A stretch of DNA of 64,000 nucleotides from Juglans regia (GCF_001411555.2 NC_049907.1:32439734-32503733), one strand, 5' to 3'. Positions 32,186 to 43,126 are shown, counted from the first letter of the stretch. The notes: generated by a model from the sequence alone, not told the origin. Numbers and translations are program-made.

Positions 32186-32908
32186 TGATGGGAACCAAGG
32201 TGGGCCTAGTCTTAAAGATATGATGCAAGTTTCAGATGGGCCAAATACAAGTTCAAGGGCTTAAACGATGAAGATTATGCTTTGATTCATTCCATAAGCT
32301 ATGGAAATGGCAACAACATGACTTATAGACTTTGGACACTTGAAGGCTTTCAACTTATTTAATTAATTTCAAGGACCTATTTTATTTGCTTAGAATAATT
32401 GGGTTTACGCCTATGTAAGGGCATGTTGGGAAATTTATTATTTTTTTGAACTAGGGTTAGGGTTACTGTAGCCGAGTTACTGTAGCGACGTACTGTAGCC
32501 GCAGCACTGTTCACTCAGGGGTATTTTTGGAAGATGGGGTTTTATTTTATCTAGGGCTTTAATTAGGTTTTGGTTTAAATACTCTTTGTAGCCTCATTTT
32601 CAGAAGTTTATGAAGTTTATGAAATTTGATGAATTTATTCATTGTGAGTTGAGTTTTACTCCTCTTGTTCTTAATTGAACTTTTGAACTTATCAAAGGTA
32701 CATCACAACCTTTGTGGCGTTCCTCCTTTGTAATCTGGGTTCTTGAGACAGGTTCTTCAACGGATCTAGATTTTAATATAATCTAGGTTCTTGAAACGAG
32801 TTCTCATCGGGTCTAGGTTCTCCATCCATTGACTTGATTTTGGCTTTCTTGGAGAATTTTCAAATTGACTGTGGGTTCAAGGGATTTCATTCCCGCGGGT
32901 TCATATCA
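32186..32908 (+). repeat. 5' LTR of F1-A
   Basis: TGATGGGAACCAAGGTGGGC to GCGGGTTCATATCA. It carries ACTGTAGCCG-type GC-rich short repeats near 32465-32510. Its first 75 bases still resemble the pol C-terminal codons found before and within the 3' LTR. Confidence 0.92.
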
Positions 32909-33767
32909 TTTGGTATTCAGAGCAAGGTTTCCAATCAGGTCTGATTCTATCTTTTAATTCTAGCATCCTTAAATTTAATTCTAGGGCTTCATTGTTCTAG
33001 GGTTGCCAAAAAAAAAATAGAAACAAAAAGTAGGCTGCTGAAATTCTTAGGATTTTGGGTTTGGCTGAAATTTGCATCACCTAGGGTTTCAAAATTCTAG
33101 GGTTTCCTACATCTCTAAGTTTGTCAATTGCTTGGAGTCGTTCCATTGATTCTCTTCTACTTCATTGTCCATGCTTGTGTGTTTGAATTCAATTGCTTGG
33201 TTTTCACAATTGAATATTGCTGTTTGTATTTGAATTAGAGAAGAGAAAAAGAAAGGAAAGGAAAGGAAAGGAAAAGAAGAGAAAAGAAAATTCGAAAAAA
33301 AAAAAAAACAGAAAGAAGAGAAGGGGAAAAGAAAATGTAGCATATTCAAAGGTGACTACATAGTTACAAAAAAAAGAGAAAGAAAGGAATTTGTTGATTG
33401 AACCTTATCATCGAAGGGGCTGCTGCATACATCACTAAAGTTGGTATCTTGTCTTATTGTTACACTTTCATTCGTATAACTTCCTTGATTCTCGTGTCAT
33501 TTTTATTCCTTCCATGTTTCTCTTGTTCTTGTTTCCTAGATCTAATTACTAGTTGGGATAAAACAAGGTTGGCTTAATTGAGTTCAATTAGTTCTAAAAG
33601 AACTTGAGTGGGAAAACTTTTGAGGTAAAAGGCAAGAGAGTATGAGACTATTATCGGGAAAAAGCCATTAAGAGTGAAACACGAGTGGAGTGCCATTATT
33701 CGAGTGTAAACACGTAAGGGAGTGTGTGAAGTTTTCCACTAACATTGTTTTTGTGCAGCATATTGTG
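32909..33767 (+). other. PBS and leader of F1-A
   Basis: The PBS TTTGGTATTCAGAGCAAGG starts right after the LTR. The leader has (GGAAA)n-type purine repeats at about 33240-33290 and an A-run at 33297-33308. It shares with F1-a and F1-B the stretch before gag that extends the frame upstream (CGAGTGTAAACACGTAAGGG). Confidence 0.82.
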
Positions 33768-35459
33768 ATGTCTCGTAGAAGTGACTTTTCACCAAAAAGG
33801 ATGGCAGATAACTCATCATTTGTGTTGCAAGCCATGCAACAACAGTTTGAGCGGTTGAACTTGGTGTTGGGTGAAGTGAGTGATAGTATAGATAATCAAG
33901 AAGTAGTGATTAGAAATCTGCAAGGTGAGAGAGATAGGAGGCGACGTCAGTCTATTGTTGAAAATGGGTATGAGAAAGAAGAATATGGTGATTCTCTTGT
34001 TACTAGGCCTGCACTCAATACACAAATTAAGATGGATGATAGAGAGCAGCAAAACGAGAACAATTTTCATACTAGATGCCACATCAACAACAAGGTATGT
34101 AGTATGGTCATTGATTTGACGAGTTGTATTAATTTGGCTAGCACTACTTTAGTTGAGAAATTGAATTTACCTACCTTGAAACACCCTAGACCATACAAGT
34201 TGCAGTGGTTGAGTGATTGTGAGGAGGTCATGGTAAATAAGCAAGTGCTAGTTTCTTTTTCAATTGGGAAATACCATGATATGGTGCTTTGTGATGTTGT
34301 GCCTATGCATGCTGGCCATATTTTGTTGGGAAAGCCGTGGCAGTTTGATAGGAAGGTGATTCGTGATAGGTTAAGGAACATGTACAATTTTGAAAAAGAT
34401 GGAAAAACAATCAAACTTGCTCCTTTAAGTCCAACTCAGGCTCATGGGGACCACCTGAAACTGAAAAGTGAGATTGAGCAAAAAAGTAAAAGTGAGGATG
34501 AGATTGAGAAAAAAAGAAATAGTGAGACTGAAAAAGAGAGAGAGAGAGAAATGAGGAAGAAAAAAGATGATGGTGAGGTTGAAACCTCAAGAAAAGAAGA
34601 GAATGAGTTGCAAAAATATTGTGAGGCTGAGGGTTTAAGAAAAGAGGAGTGTGGAAGAAAAAGAGAGCGTGAAACGAAAAAAGAGAATGAGAGGAAGAAA
34701 GAGAATGAAGCTGAAATGTCGAGGGAAAGTGTGAGTGAAAAAGAAAATAGAGAGGTGGCTGAGAGTCAGGAAAAAAAAGTGGAGCCACAAGAGGAAAAAA
34801 AAAGAGAGATTGCAGAGAGAAACAGAAAGAGAAAAGTGAGTTTTTATGCTAAGACAAGCTTTTATACTAATGAATTTAACGATTCTTTGCCTAGTGTATT
34901 TGTTTCTTTGTTGCAGGGATATGAGGTCGTGATTCCTAGCTGTGTGTTTAGTGGATTGCCACCTATTAGGAAGATAGAGCACTATATTGATTTTGTGTCA
35001 AGTGCAACAATCTCAACCCGACATTTCTTTGAAGAACATGAGTTCTTGACACATTTGAAGGGACAAAGTAAGTTGTTCAATAGATTGCATGCTAAGTGGG
35101 AGGATTGTATTGAGACTTTTCCTCATGTATTCAATTACACACAAGGTATGAAAAATTTTGTGATTGATGCTTTAGTAGGAAGGTATGTCATTGTCTTCAT
35201 TTTAGATGCAAAATTGTTCAGATTTGAATATGATAACGAATTGCTTGCTAATAATGATGACTTTGGTAGTGTGTATGGAACAAGTGAGAAAGCATCATTT
35301 GGTAAGTTCTATAAACTAGATTGGTACTTGTTTGGAGAGAATAGATTTTGTGTGCCTACTAGTTTTATGCGTAAGTTACTTGTGTGTGATAGACATGGTG
35401 GTTTGTTGGGTAACTTTGGTGTAAGGAAGAGTTTCATTGTGTTGCATGAACGTTTGTAG
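33768..35459 (+). CDS. Fused Gag-N / protease / charged / RNase H / integrase-N ORF without RT (F1-A)
   Basis: The frame is open from 33690 (589 codons); I place the start at ATG 33768 (MSRRSDFSPKRM), the position of gag in F1-B, giving 563 residues. Domains by residue from there: 1-75 gag N-terminus with coiled-coil-like LERLN-type heptads; about 85-225 aspartic protease fold, with the active site reading VIDLTS instead of a D-G-G/S form, and the HILLGKPWQFDR end; about 230-375 a Lys/Glu/Arg/Ser-rich segment; 375-425 pre-RT linker; then a direct jump to the RNase H end (HEFLTHLKGQSKL); 480-563 zinc-binding-like integrase tail (NFGVRKSFIVLHERL). A TAG replacing a Trp codon ends it. No RT, no DDE, and the protease is probably dead. 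A stable product is possible but unproven. Confidence 0.8.
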   Translation: MSRRSDFSPKRMADNSSFVLQAMQQQFERLNLVLGEVSDSIDNQEVVIRNLQGERDRRRRQSIVENGYEKEEYGDSLVTRPALNTQIKMDDREQQNENNFHTRCHINNKVCSMVIDLTSCINLASTTLVEKLNLPTLKHPRPYKLQWLSDCEEVMVNKQVLVSFSIGKYHDMVLCDVVPMHAGHILLGKPWQFDRKVIRDRLRNMYNFEKDGKTIKLAPLSPTQAHGDHLKLKSEIEQKSKSEDEIEKKRNSETEKEREREMRKKKDDGEVETSRKEENELQKYCEAEGLRKEECGRKRERETKKENERKKENEAEMSRESVSEKENREVAESQEKKVEPQEEKKREIAERNRKRKVSFYAKTSFYTNEFNDSLPSVFVSLLQGYEVVIPSCVFSGLPPIRKIEHYIDFVSSATISTRHFFEEHEFLTHLKGQSKLFNRLHAKWEDCIETFPHVFNYTQGMKNFVIDALVGRYVIVFILDAKLFRFEYDNELLANNDDFGSVYGTSEKASFGKFYKLDWYLFGENRFCVPTSFMRKLLVCDRHGGLLGNFGVRKSFIVLHERL

Positions 35460-36020
35460 AAATATCATTTGTCATTCATTGACGTATTGCATGAACGTTT
35501 GTGGAAGTACCATTTGTCATTCATTAGCGTGTTGCATGAATATTTGTTGAGGTATTACTTGCCATTCATTGAGTTTGCATATAATTGGAGGGATCATTTT
35601 GGTGTAAGGAAAGTTTTAGGTGTGTTTCATGAACGTTTGTGGGAATATCATTTGCCATTCATTGAATTGTTACATAGACGTTTGCGGGAGTATCATTTGC
35701 CCTTATTAGAGTATGCATATAAAGCTTTGCATACTACTATTTCTTATTCTCCATTTGAAATTGTTTATGGTTTTAATCTGCTTACTCCCTTACCTTTGAT
35801 GCTTTTGCTTGTTGATGATAGGAGTTGCTTGGATGAACATTTTCAAATTCTTGAGAAAATTAATAAAAATGCATATAAAGTGGATTTTTCAGGTAAGTAT
35901 CATGTTTCAACTATTTTACTAACATTTTTCCCTTTGATCCAGGTGGAGATTCGAGGTCGAATCCTTTTGAGGAGAGGGAGAATGATGGGAACCAAGGTGG
36001 GCCTAGTCTTAAAGATATGA
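35460..36020 (+). pseudogene. Integrase-derived tail with HE-LWEY modules (F1-A)
   Basis: Continues the frame of the fused ORF after one TAG: four more HE-RLWKYHLSFI-like modules, the FAYNW...HFGVRK composite unit, then the distal integrase part (TTISYSPFEIVYGFNLLTPL) and LDEHFQILEKINKNAYKVDF. A small deletion at about 35910 shifts the frame (STI then LLTFFPL), so the C-terminus is read out of phase across the polypurine tract and into the LTR. Confidence 0.8.
35969..35982 (+). other. Polypurine tract of F1-A
   Basis: GAGGAGAGGGAGAA ends exactly at the LTR boundary (35983). The same bases encode the E-E-R-x-N part of the pol C-terminus in the original frame. Confidence 0.88.
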
Positions 36021-36640
36021 TGCAAGTTCCAGATGGGCCAAATACAAGTTCAAGGGCTTAAACGATGAAGATTATGTTTTGATTCATTCCATAAGCTATG
36101 GAAATGGCAACAACATGACTTATAGACTTTGGACACTTGAAGGCTTTCAACTTATTTAATTAATTTCAAGGACCTATTTTATTTGCTTAGAATAATTGGG
36201 TTTACGCCTATGTAAGGGCATGTTGGAAAATTTATTATTTTTTTTTAACTAGGGTTAGGGTTACTATACCCGAGTTACTGTAGCCGCGGCACTGTTCACT
36301 CAGGGGTATTTTTGGAAGATGGGGTTTTATTTTATCTAGGGTTTTAATTAGGTTTTGGTTTAAATACACTTTGTAGCCTCATTTTCAGAAGTTTATGAAG
36401 TTTATGAAATTTGATAAATTTATTCATTGTGAGTTGAGTTTTACTCCTCTTATTCTTAATTGAACTTTTGAACTTATCAAAGGTAAATCACAACCTTTGT
36501 TCCTCCTTTGTAATCTGGGTTCTTGAAACAAGTTCTCATCGGGTCTAGGTTCTCCATCCATTAACTTGATTTTGGCTTTCTTGGGGAGTTTTCAAATTGA
36601 CTGTGTGTTCAAGGGATTTCATTCCCGCGGGTTCATATCA
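35983..36640 (+). repeat. 3' LTR of F1-A
   Basis: TGATGGGAACCAAGGTGGGC to GCGGGTTCATATCA, then TATTA. Shorter than the 5' LTR because of two deletions, each between short direct repeats. Confidence 0.92.
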
Positions 36641-36645
36641 TATTA

Positions 36646-37912
36646 TATTGTTACTCTAATAAATAAAGTAGTATCAAGTACACCTTCAACAAAATCTGAA
36701 GTGATTTGCATTCCATTTATTGATTTTTTTTCTGCCATAATGGATAAATCACTTCTGAATAAAAGACAAACCCAGCAAAAATAATTTTTTTTCTTCTTTT
36801 TTTTTTTTGCCTCCCACCTTTTTCGTTCAGCCAACTCAATTCTTGTAGCATTTTCAAATCTTCAACCACTTCAACTCTTTTTTTCGTTCACTTTTTTTTT
36901 CTCTTTTTCTTCACACACTTTGACCAAATAGAGCATAATTTCCTTTGAACTAACTTTCTCTTTAAATGTATATTTCCACCAAAGTATTTTCTCAAACTAT
37001 AAAAGGTAAATCATGGTTTTTCAGGCTTAAAACGGGAATGGTTGATATAGTTAAAAGAACAAATAAAGGTTTATGTAAAATAAGACTCAAGGAAGTTGAC
37101 TATGGGAACAAATAATGGCATGATAATCAGGACGGCTGGGAAAGCTTTTTGGTTATAACAAAAAAAATTTGCCTTGATCATTTCTCTAATATTTGGTATC
37201 AACTAGTATTTTGCCTCAAGGATCCATCAACTGATTCTAGAGCAAAGCAAGATTGAACTCCCCTGACCCAGTTAATTCAACTATTTCTCTTCATAAGCAA
37301 AATGGAATAAAGAAAAAAAATAGCTATGTGCTCAATTATGTTCAAGGTCAAAGATTTAAATTAAAGTACCCACAAAACTCAGATTGACATAAAAGAAATT
37401 TTTGAAAATTTTTCTCAATCCTATCCTCAATCACAAATTTCAGAATCATAGAGAATTCAATCATACTCAAATACATGCTTGGTAAGAGAATCCAACAACT
37501 CAAGACTTATAAAGTCATAAGTAAAATAAAATAAATAGCAAACAAGAATACCAAATGACTATAGGAGTTTACACCCCCAAACTTAAACTAAACAATGTCC
37601 TCATTGTAATGCAAAAATGAAACAGATTGAATAAATGAAAGGAACTTCCTTGGTTTCATGGTGAATCAACTGTAGTTTGTAATTTTCAACTCTTTATTCA
37701 TGCTAAATAAACATGCATCAAAATCCAAATTATTAGAAAATAAATAATAAAAATAAAGGAATAAAAGAAAGTTCTATGGGTTGCCTCCCATAAGCGCTTG
37801 TTTTAAAGTCTACAGGCAAACTTTTCAATCTTCATCAATCGGGATCTCCAAGAGGAATAAGTGCACAGTTCCTCTCCACTTCATTGCTAAGTAATGTATC
37901 CTGCTGCAGGGT
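36646..37912 (-). other. Noncoding tract of C between pol remnant and F1-A
   Basis: Contains T-rich runs (36783-36810, 36880-36905) and a second polypurine-like tract (minus strand TTTAAGTTTGGGGGTGTAAA, about 37570-37590). The phrase GCCTCCCATAAGCGCTTGTT (37788-37807) lies just after the pol remnant. No supported frame. Confidence 0.65.
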
Positions 37913-40105
37913 TCATTCTAGGTGATTGGCTGTTGCGTCTTCTTGAAAGGCTTCTTCTATACATTGTTTAATGACATCTACCCTAAAACAAGTGATTGGC
38001 TCTTCTGAAATTCTCATGGCTTGGTAGATGTTGAATATAACCTCTGATTTGTTCACTCTCAATGTTAACGCAACATTTTTACCATCAATTAAAGCCCTTC
38101 CCGTAGCCAAGAATGGTCAGCCAAGAATTAGTGGGACTTATTCATCTTCCTCCATATCTGACACCACAAAATCAGTAGGAAAAATAAATTTATCCACCTT
38201 TACCAATACGTCTTCTATGATTCCACATAGATACTTGATGGATCGATCTGCTAGTTGCAAATAAATGGTTGTTTGTCACAATTTCCTACAAACAGAAAGT
38301 GGCATAAGATTAATGCTAGCATCAAGATCACATAAAACTTTATCAAAAAATGAATTTCCAATAGTGCAAGGCAAAGTGAAACTCCCTGAATCTTTTAATT
38401 TTTGAGGTAATTTCTTTTGAAGAATAGCACTGTATTCTTCAGAAAGTTTCACTGTTTCGAACTCCTCCAACCATCTCTTCTTGAAAATGATGTCCTTCAG
38501 GAATTTTACATAATTTGGCATTTGTTCCAAGGCATCTGCAAAAGGAATATTTATGTGAATTTTCTTTAAAATATCCAAAAATTTAGAAAATTGCTTATCT
38601 AATTTTTGTTTTTGAAAACGTTGAGATTAAGGAAGTGGAGTCAAGAGAATAGGAGGATTGTCAGGAAATGAAATTGCTAGAGGCTTGTCAGTCTCCTTTA
38701 GTGTATCATCCTCTTCTTCAACTTTATTCTTGCTTTGGCCATTGTTTTCAGCTGTAAGGGTGGACTTGGTTTCCTTTGATGGTGACCTCTCAATTTCTCT
38801 TCCACTTCTAAGTGTGATGGCCTTGCATTGCTCCTTTGGATTTACTTATGTGTTTCTAGGAAAAGTTCCTATTTGTTGGGCATTGATAGTTGTGGCTAGT
38901 TGTCCAATTTGCACTTCAATATTCTTTATAGCAGCTCCCATGTTGCTACAATGAGTCTCAATATTGTCCAACTGTGAAGCAGTCTTTTTAAACCTTGCAT
39001 TTGTCTACTGAACAAAGGAAACCATGGCATTCTCAAGTGACATCTTCTTCTTGCTTGATTGACTATCAAATCTTGGAGGAGGTTGAGGTTGCAACACATT
39101 CTTTGTATTTCCATAAGACAAATTCTCATGATTTCGAAGCCCTGGATGGTAGTAATTTGGCATAGGATTACCACGATAATTGTAGTTCCGATTGTTGATG
39201 TATTGAACTTGTTCTTGACTCGCTTCATTGCTTGGAACTGTCATACTTGTAGCTACAACATATTCTGCAGTTGGTATCCTTTGGGTTGTCAAAGCTGAAA
39301 TCTGATGGGATAGAGTAGCAACTTGAGTTGAAAGGGCTGCTAATGGCTCTAATTCATGAATCCCAGCAACTTTCTTAGTCATAGTTCTTTCAGTTGGCCA
39401 TTGATAGTTGTTTGAGGCCATTTCTTCCAAAAGATAAGTAGCACCCTTAGCTGTCTTTGACATCAAAATTCCACCAGAAGCGGCATCAACTATGGTCTGA
39501 GTTTGCTCATTTAACCCATTGTAGAACATCTGTACTTGCAACCAATCCGGCAATCCATGTTGAGGGCAGTTTCAAATCAAATCTTTATATCTTTCACATG
39601 CTTCATAGAGTGACTCGAAATCATTTTGTTTGAATTGGCCAATCTCACTCCTGAGTTGGGTTGTTTTTGCAGGTGGAAAGAATTTAGCAAGAAACTTTTC
39701 AACCATATCTTGCCAGTTTCTTGCCTTGTCCCTCAAATAGAAAGGAAATAATCTCAGTCTAATCTTGTCTTCAGTAACACCATTAATCTTTACTGTGTCA
39801 TAAATCTCCAAGAACATCGCCAAATGAATATTGGGATCATCAAGTGGCAATCCACTAAATTGGGCTTGTTGCACCATGCTGATCAAGGCTGGTTTGAGCT
39901 CAAAATTATTGGCATTAATGATCTGGCGTCTTATACCCAAGTAGTTGTCATTCACAACTGGGCGTACATAATCATTCAAGGTGCATGGCCGTACATCATA
40001 TTGTCTGTCATCCATGGCTAGTACTTTCTTCTTTCTTTGTGATCTAAGAGCTCTTTCAATCTCTAGATCAAAAGGAGTAATATCACAAGTTCTAGCACAG
40101 TGCAT
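37913..40105 (-). pseudogene. Athila-like gag-protease frame with nonsense codons only (C)
   Basis: About 2.2 kb read in one single minus-strand frame. Gag begins near 40105 (ITPFDLEIERALRSQRKKK), with the gag core (IHLAMFLEIYDTVKINGV, LRLFPFYLRDKARNWQDM, LPDWLQVQMFYNGLNEQT). The linker continues through ALTTQRIP and YNYRGNPMPNYYHPG. The pre-protease block (IHINIPFADALEQMPNYVKF) follows, then protease (VLCDLDASINLMPLSVCRKL; the usual active site is DLGA, here DLDA) and PLILG-PFLATGRALI. I count about seven in-phase stops and no frameshift. No zinc knuckle is evident. RT and integrase are missing downstream. Dead, but a clean case of point-mutation decay. Confidence 0.85.
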
Positions 40106-40210
40106 CCAACGTCAAAAACACATCCAAAGGAAAATAATATAAAATAAAATTCGAAATTAAAACCAATATTACTTTGTATCAATATTGGCAAAAATAAGAA
40201 GAAATCAATC

Positions 40211-40231
40211 CTCGGCAACGGCACCAAAAGC
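40211..40231 (-). other. Primer-binding site of C
   Basis: The minus strand reads TTTTGGTGCCGTTGCCGAGG directly after the LTR end, matching the Athila/Tat type PBS of the F2 elements. Confidence 0.82.
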
Positions 40232-40232
40232 T

Positions 40233-41734
40233 TGATCGGTGCAAAACTGCAAGTGCACAGTATCGTAATTTTATAGTAGAATGATGAGAAGAGTATCGTC
40301 CTTAAAGATTAGTAACTTACTTTTGACAAATACTGAAATTATACTAATCTCGACTTTATTTAAAAAAGTCACTAAGATTTTTGTAATTTCGAATTAAAAT
40401 CAAATTAATTCAAAGAAAATACTCAATGGAAAAGAAAATTATTGTTCAAAGATCAAATCAATGAGAAAGAAAACTTCTAGGAAATCGATTTCACCTAATT
40501 CTTCACTATGCTTTACTAATCTAACTAATTTAATTTAATTCTCTCTGTTTGTTAGCAAATCTCCAAGAACATCCAAAAGTGTCTTTCGATAGTCAATTAG
40601 AAATTATTCTTGTTCATCATTTTATACAAAAGTATGCAAATTAATAAAGTAAGAAAATAATAAGATCAATGACTTTAATACTACATAGGTTTATACAGGT
40701 CTTTCGATCTCTATAATTGCCTATACCAAAATATCCAAGATCTATCATATAATTCTCTCTTTCGATAGCAAATCATAAGATTAAAATCATCTAATTAATA
40801 GCCAGTTAATTAGAAGCAATAAGCTTAAAATAAATCAGACAAACATAGAAGAGAATTACTTCAAATTAACATAGAAAAGCAAGCATAGTTTGGAACTAGA
40901 TTACATCGTTTTCCTATAATAAAGAAAATTTAGTTCATGCTAAAAATTAAATTCAACATAAATGAATTCACCATAATTTTTCTAAGAGAATAATAGAAGA
41001 AAATGAACACTAAAAATGCTAATCGCAGTCCGCTGTGTCGTCCCTCGCAAGCCGCAGCGTTTGAAATGAAAAACTTCAAAGAAATGCCCCTGTGAAAAAC
41101 TCCCCAATTTCATGCTAATGATATGCTTAAATAGGGTAGGTAAGAAACCCTAATGTCTTCATATTCCCGCACACAAAATCACCTAATTTTAGGACTCAAC
41201 TTAGCAGCCACATACGCACTTCAGACGTTAGAATTTGGAAATTCTTATTAGATACAACTGTCTAGCCCTTTACGATAGCTTTCCAACGCATCAAGAATCG
41301 CATCAATCCGATATTGGAGTAGGAAGTTATGATTAAAATACTAAAGTGTGTCCATGTTATCTACTAGCACGTTTTGGACTCTGATCCGAACTACTCTCAA
41401 ACTCCATCATTATCCTTATTTGAAAAGTCCTACAATCATTGAAAGTTCTTACTTTGTTCCAACGTCTTACTCACTTGAAATTCCTTTGAATTCGAATGGA
41501 TTTGGACTTGCTCTTTTATAAACTCTGAAATTAAATATAAAAATCTACTCAGGAGTATCTCAAAGTAAATAGAAACTCAATTCAAGAATACACATTAATT
41601 TTAATGATTACTATTAACATTTTAGCATTTTAAGTTTAGTAGATTTTAAGTTCAAGTTTGCATAAAAAATGTTAAAATCCTAAAGTTTAACGTTAAGAAG
41701 TGATAAAATATATAAAAAATTATGCAAATCATCA
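40233..41734 (-). repeat. 5' LTR of C
   Basis: 1502 bp, TGATCGGTGCAAAACTGCAA (plus strand start) to ATTATGCAAATCATCA. The middle 41100-41600 matches the F2d/F2a/F2c central module, while both ends differ from F2. It preserves the empty target site of the solo X LTR at about 41083. Confidence 0.87.
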
Positions 41735-43126
41735 TAGATTAAAAGAGACGGAGCAGCTTTATTCCTCTCGGAAGTCTAGCAGATTTGGACGACACTTCTT
41801 TTGAGTTTTAGACGATTGATGGAAGATGAAGATTGGATGTGAGAAGCAATTTGTTGTGGAAAGGATTGCATGGAACTTTGAATATTTGAAGTTGCCGTAA
41901 ATGGATGGAATGCTAGTGGAGGGTGATGTCATCGTGTTTTCAAAACTTGAATTAATTCTGGTGTAACCAACCACCCGTAAGGTTCTAACTACTACGAAAT
42001 CAAGCTCCTCAACTTATGCGGCTGCATAACGTAAGGCTACTATTGGACATATCGAGATTAGAAGAAAAAGTCGGGAGGCTTGAGGCACAATTACAAGCCG
42101 GCTGCCATTGCTTCTTTTTATTTGTTTTACACCATATCAATCATGTTTTTAATGACACATGCCACGAGACTTCCAAGGGGAGAAAATAACGGAGCGATCG
42201 GGAAATCAAAAATTGATGCTGGCACTTGTGAAAAAGTGAGGTAGCGTGATGCGTGAGGACGTTTTATTGGTTGTTGGCTGCTCGAAAAAAGAAAAGAAAA
42301 GAAAAGGCTTTTTTTTTTTAGCTTGGCCTGGCTGCGTCGCTCACACGAAATCGAGAATAAAAATTGGATGGCGGCAGTTTGTTTTATTTTTCTCTTAAAA
42401 TTTTTATTATTCATTATATTTATAGATAATTAAATTCTCAAATAAAATTAGGAATGAACTTACATATTATATGATATTTTTATTTTATTTTTTATTTATG
42501 TATTTAATTTTCAATTACTAAAATTCTTTCATTTTATCATTCTCAATTCATTATTGATGTTTTCTTCTTCGAATAATCATAAAATTTATTCTGTTTATAG
42601 ATTTAGTCATGCTTTTTCTATTGAATGGATTAACTCTTTGATTATGTTTGGATCAATTATTTATCTATATTGATTTAATTTTTTGCTACAATATCGCTTC
42701 CTGAGTATATTATCGTTGTTGGATTTTCTCAACAGTTATAATAATTTACGTATTTTAAAGTGGTGAATGATTTTTCAAATGGTTACATTTGGTTTAATCT
42801 TGGTTTATAAATCTATACCTTCCGATTGAAAATTTTGGAAATTGAGTTCTCAATTGAGTTATTCAATGAATTAAGAATAATTAAAATATCGGATTTGTGC
42901 AAGGGATTCCCGACGCTTTACTGTTTGTCAAATTTGAGTATTTTTTCCGTTAGTTACTTTGCTTCACTTTAATTTGCATTTAAAATTAATCTTTATTCTC
43001 AATTAATCATTTAAAATCTTTCTTTAGTTTCTTTGTTCCTTCTATAATTGTTTTAATTTGTCTCTCTGTGGAATCAACACCCCAAAGCTATGCTACAACA
43101 ACCGCATTATTCTTTGGGCGTAATCA

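Larger units (their letters stand above)
32186..36640 (+). mobile_element. F1-A: complete F1 element with TSD TATTA and an open fused ORF
   Basis: TATTA at 32181-32185 and 36641-36645. LTRs are 32186-32908 and 35983-36640; the 3' LTR lost about 55 bp between two GGTTCTTGA repeats and a shorter stretch among ACTGTAGC repeats. The PBS (TTTGGTATTCAGAGCAAGG) and the polypurine tract are in place. The interior encodes the longest open frame of the window, a 563-residue fusion lacking RT and integrase cores. It is inserted in the noncoding tract of C. Confidence 0.93.
27432..41734 (-). mobile_element. C: Athila-like element with solo X LTR and F1-A nested inside
   Basis: Minus-strand element with 5' LTR 41734-40233, PBS (40231-40211), gag-protease remnant (40105-37913), a long noncoding tract, a polypurine tract beside 31743, and 3' LTR (31742-27432, split by a solo X LTR). 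LTRs begin TGATGA(C/T)TTGCATAA and end TTTTGCACCGATCA on the minus strand. The flanks (AATCT before 27432, TAGAT after 41734) do not form a clear target duplication. RT, RNase H and integrase are absent. Confidence 0.83.
27222..43126 (+). repeat. 5' LTR of F2b (split by element C)
   Basis: Pieces 27222-27431 and 41735-43126 total about 1.6 kb. The second piece carries a central module (GGAGCAGCTTTATTCC, then GCGGCTGCATAACGTAAGG) not found in F2c, F2d or F2a, while the first 200 and last 600 bases are shared with them. Confidence 0.82.

Noticed and set aside
33690..33767. Upstream ATG giving a 26-residue extension (MPLFECKHVRECVKF) before gag in F1-A and F1-B
   Set aside because: It is leader sequence; the internal ATG (MSRRS/MSHRS) precedes the conserved gag N-terminus. 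The upstream start cannot be fully excluded.
27427..41739. Target duplication for element C
   Set aside because: Flanking pentamers AATCT and TAGAT do not match. Comparison with the F2b 3' LTR near 48117 shows C is an insertion, but the junction has changed.
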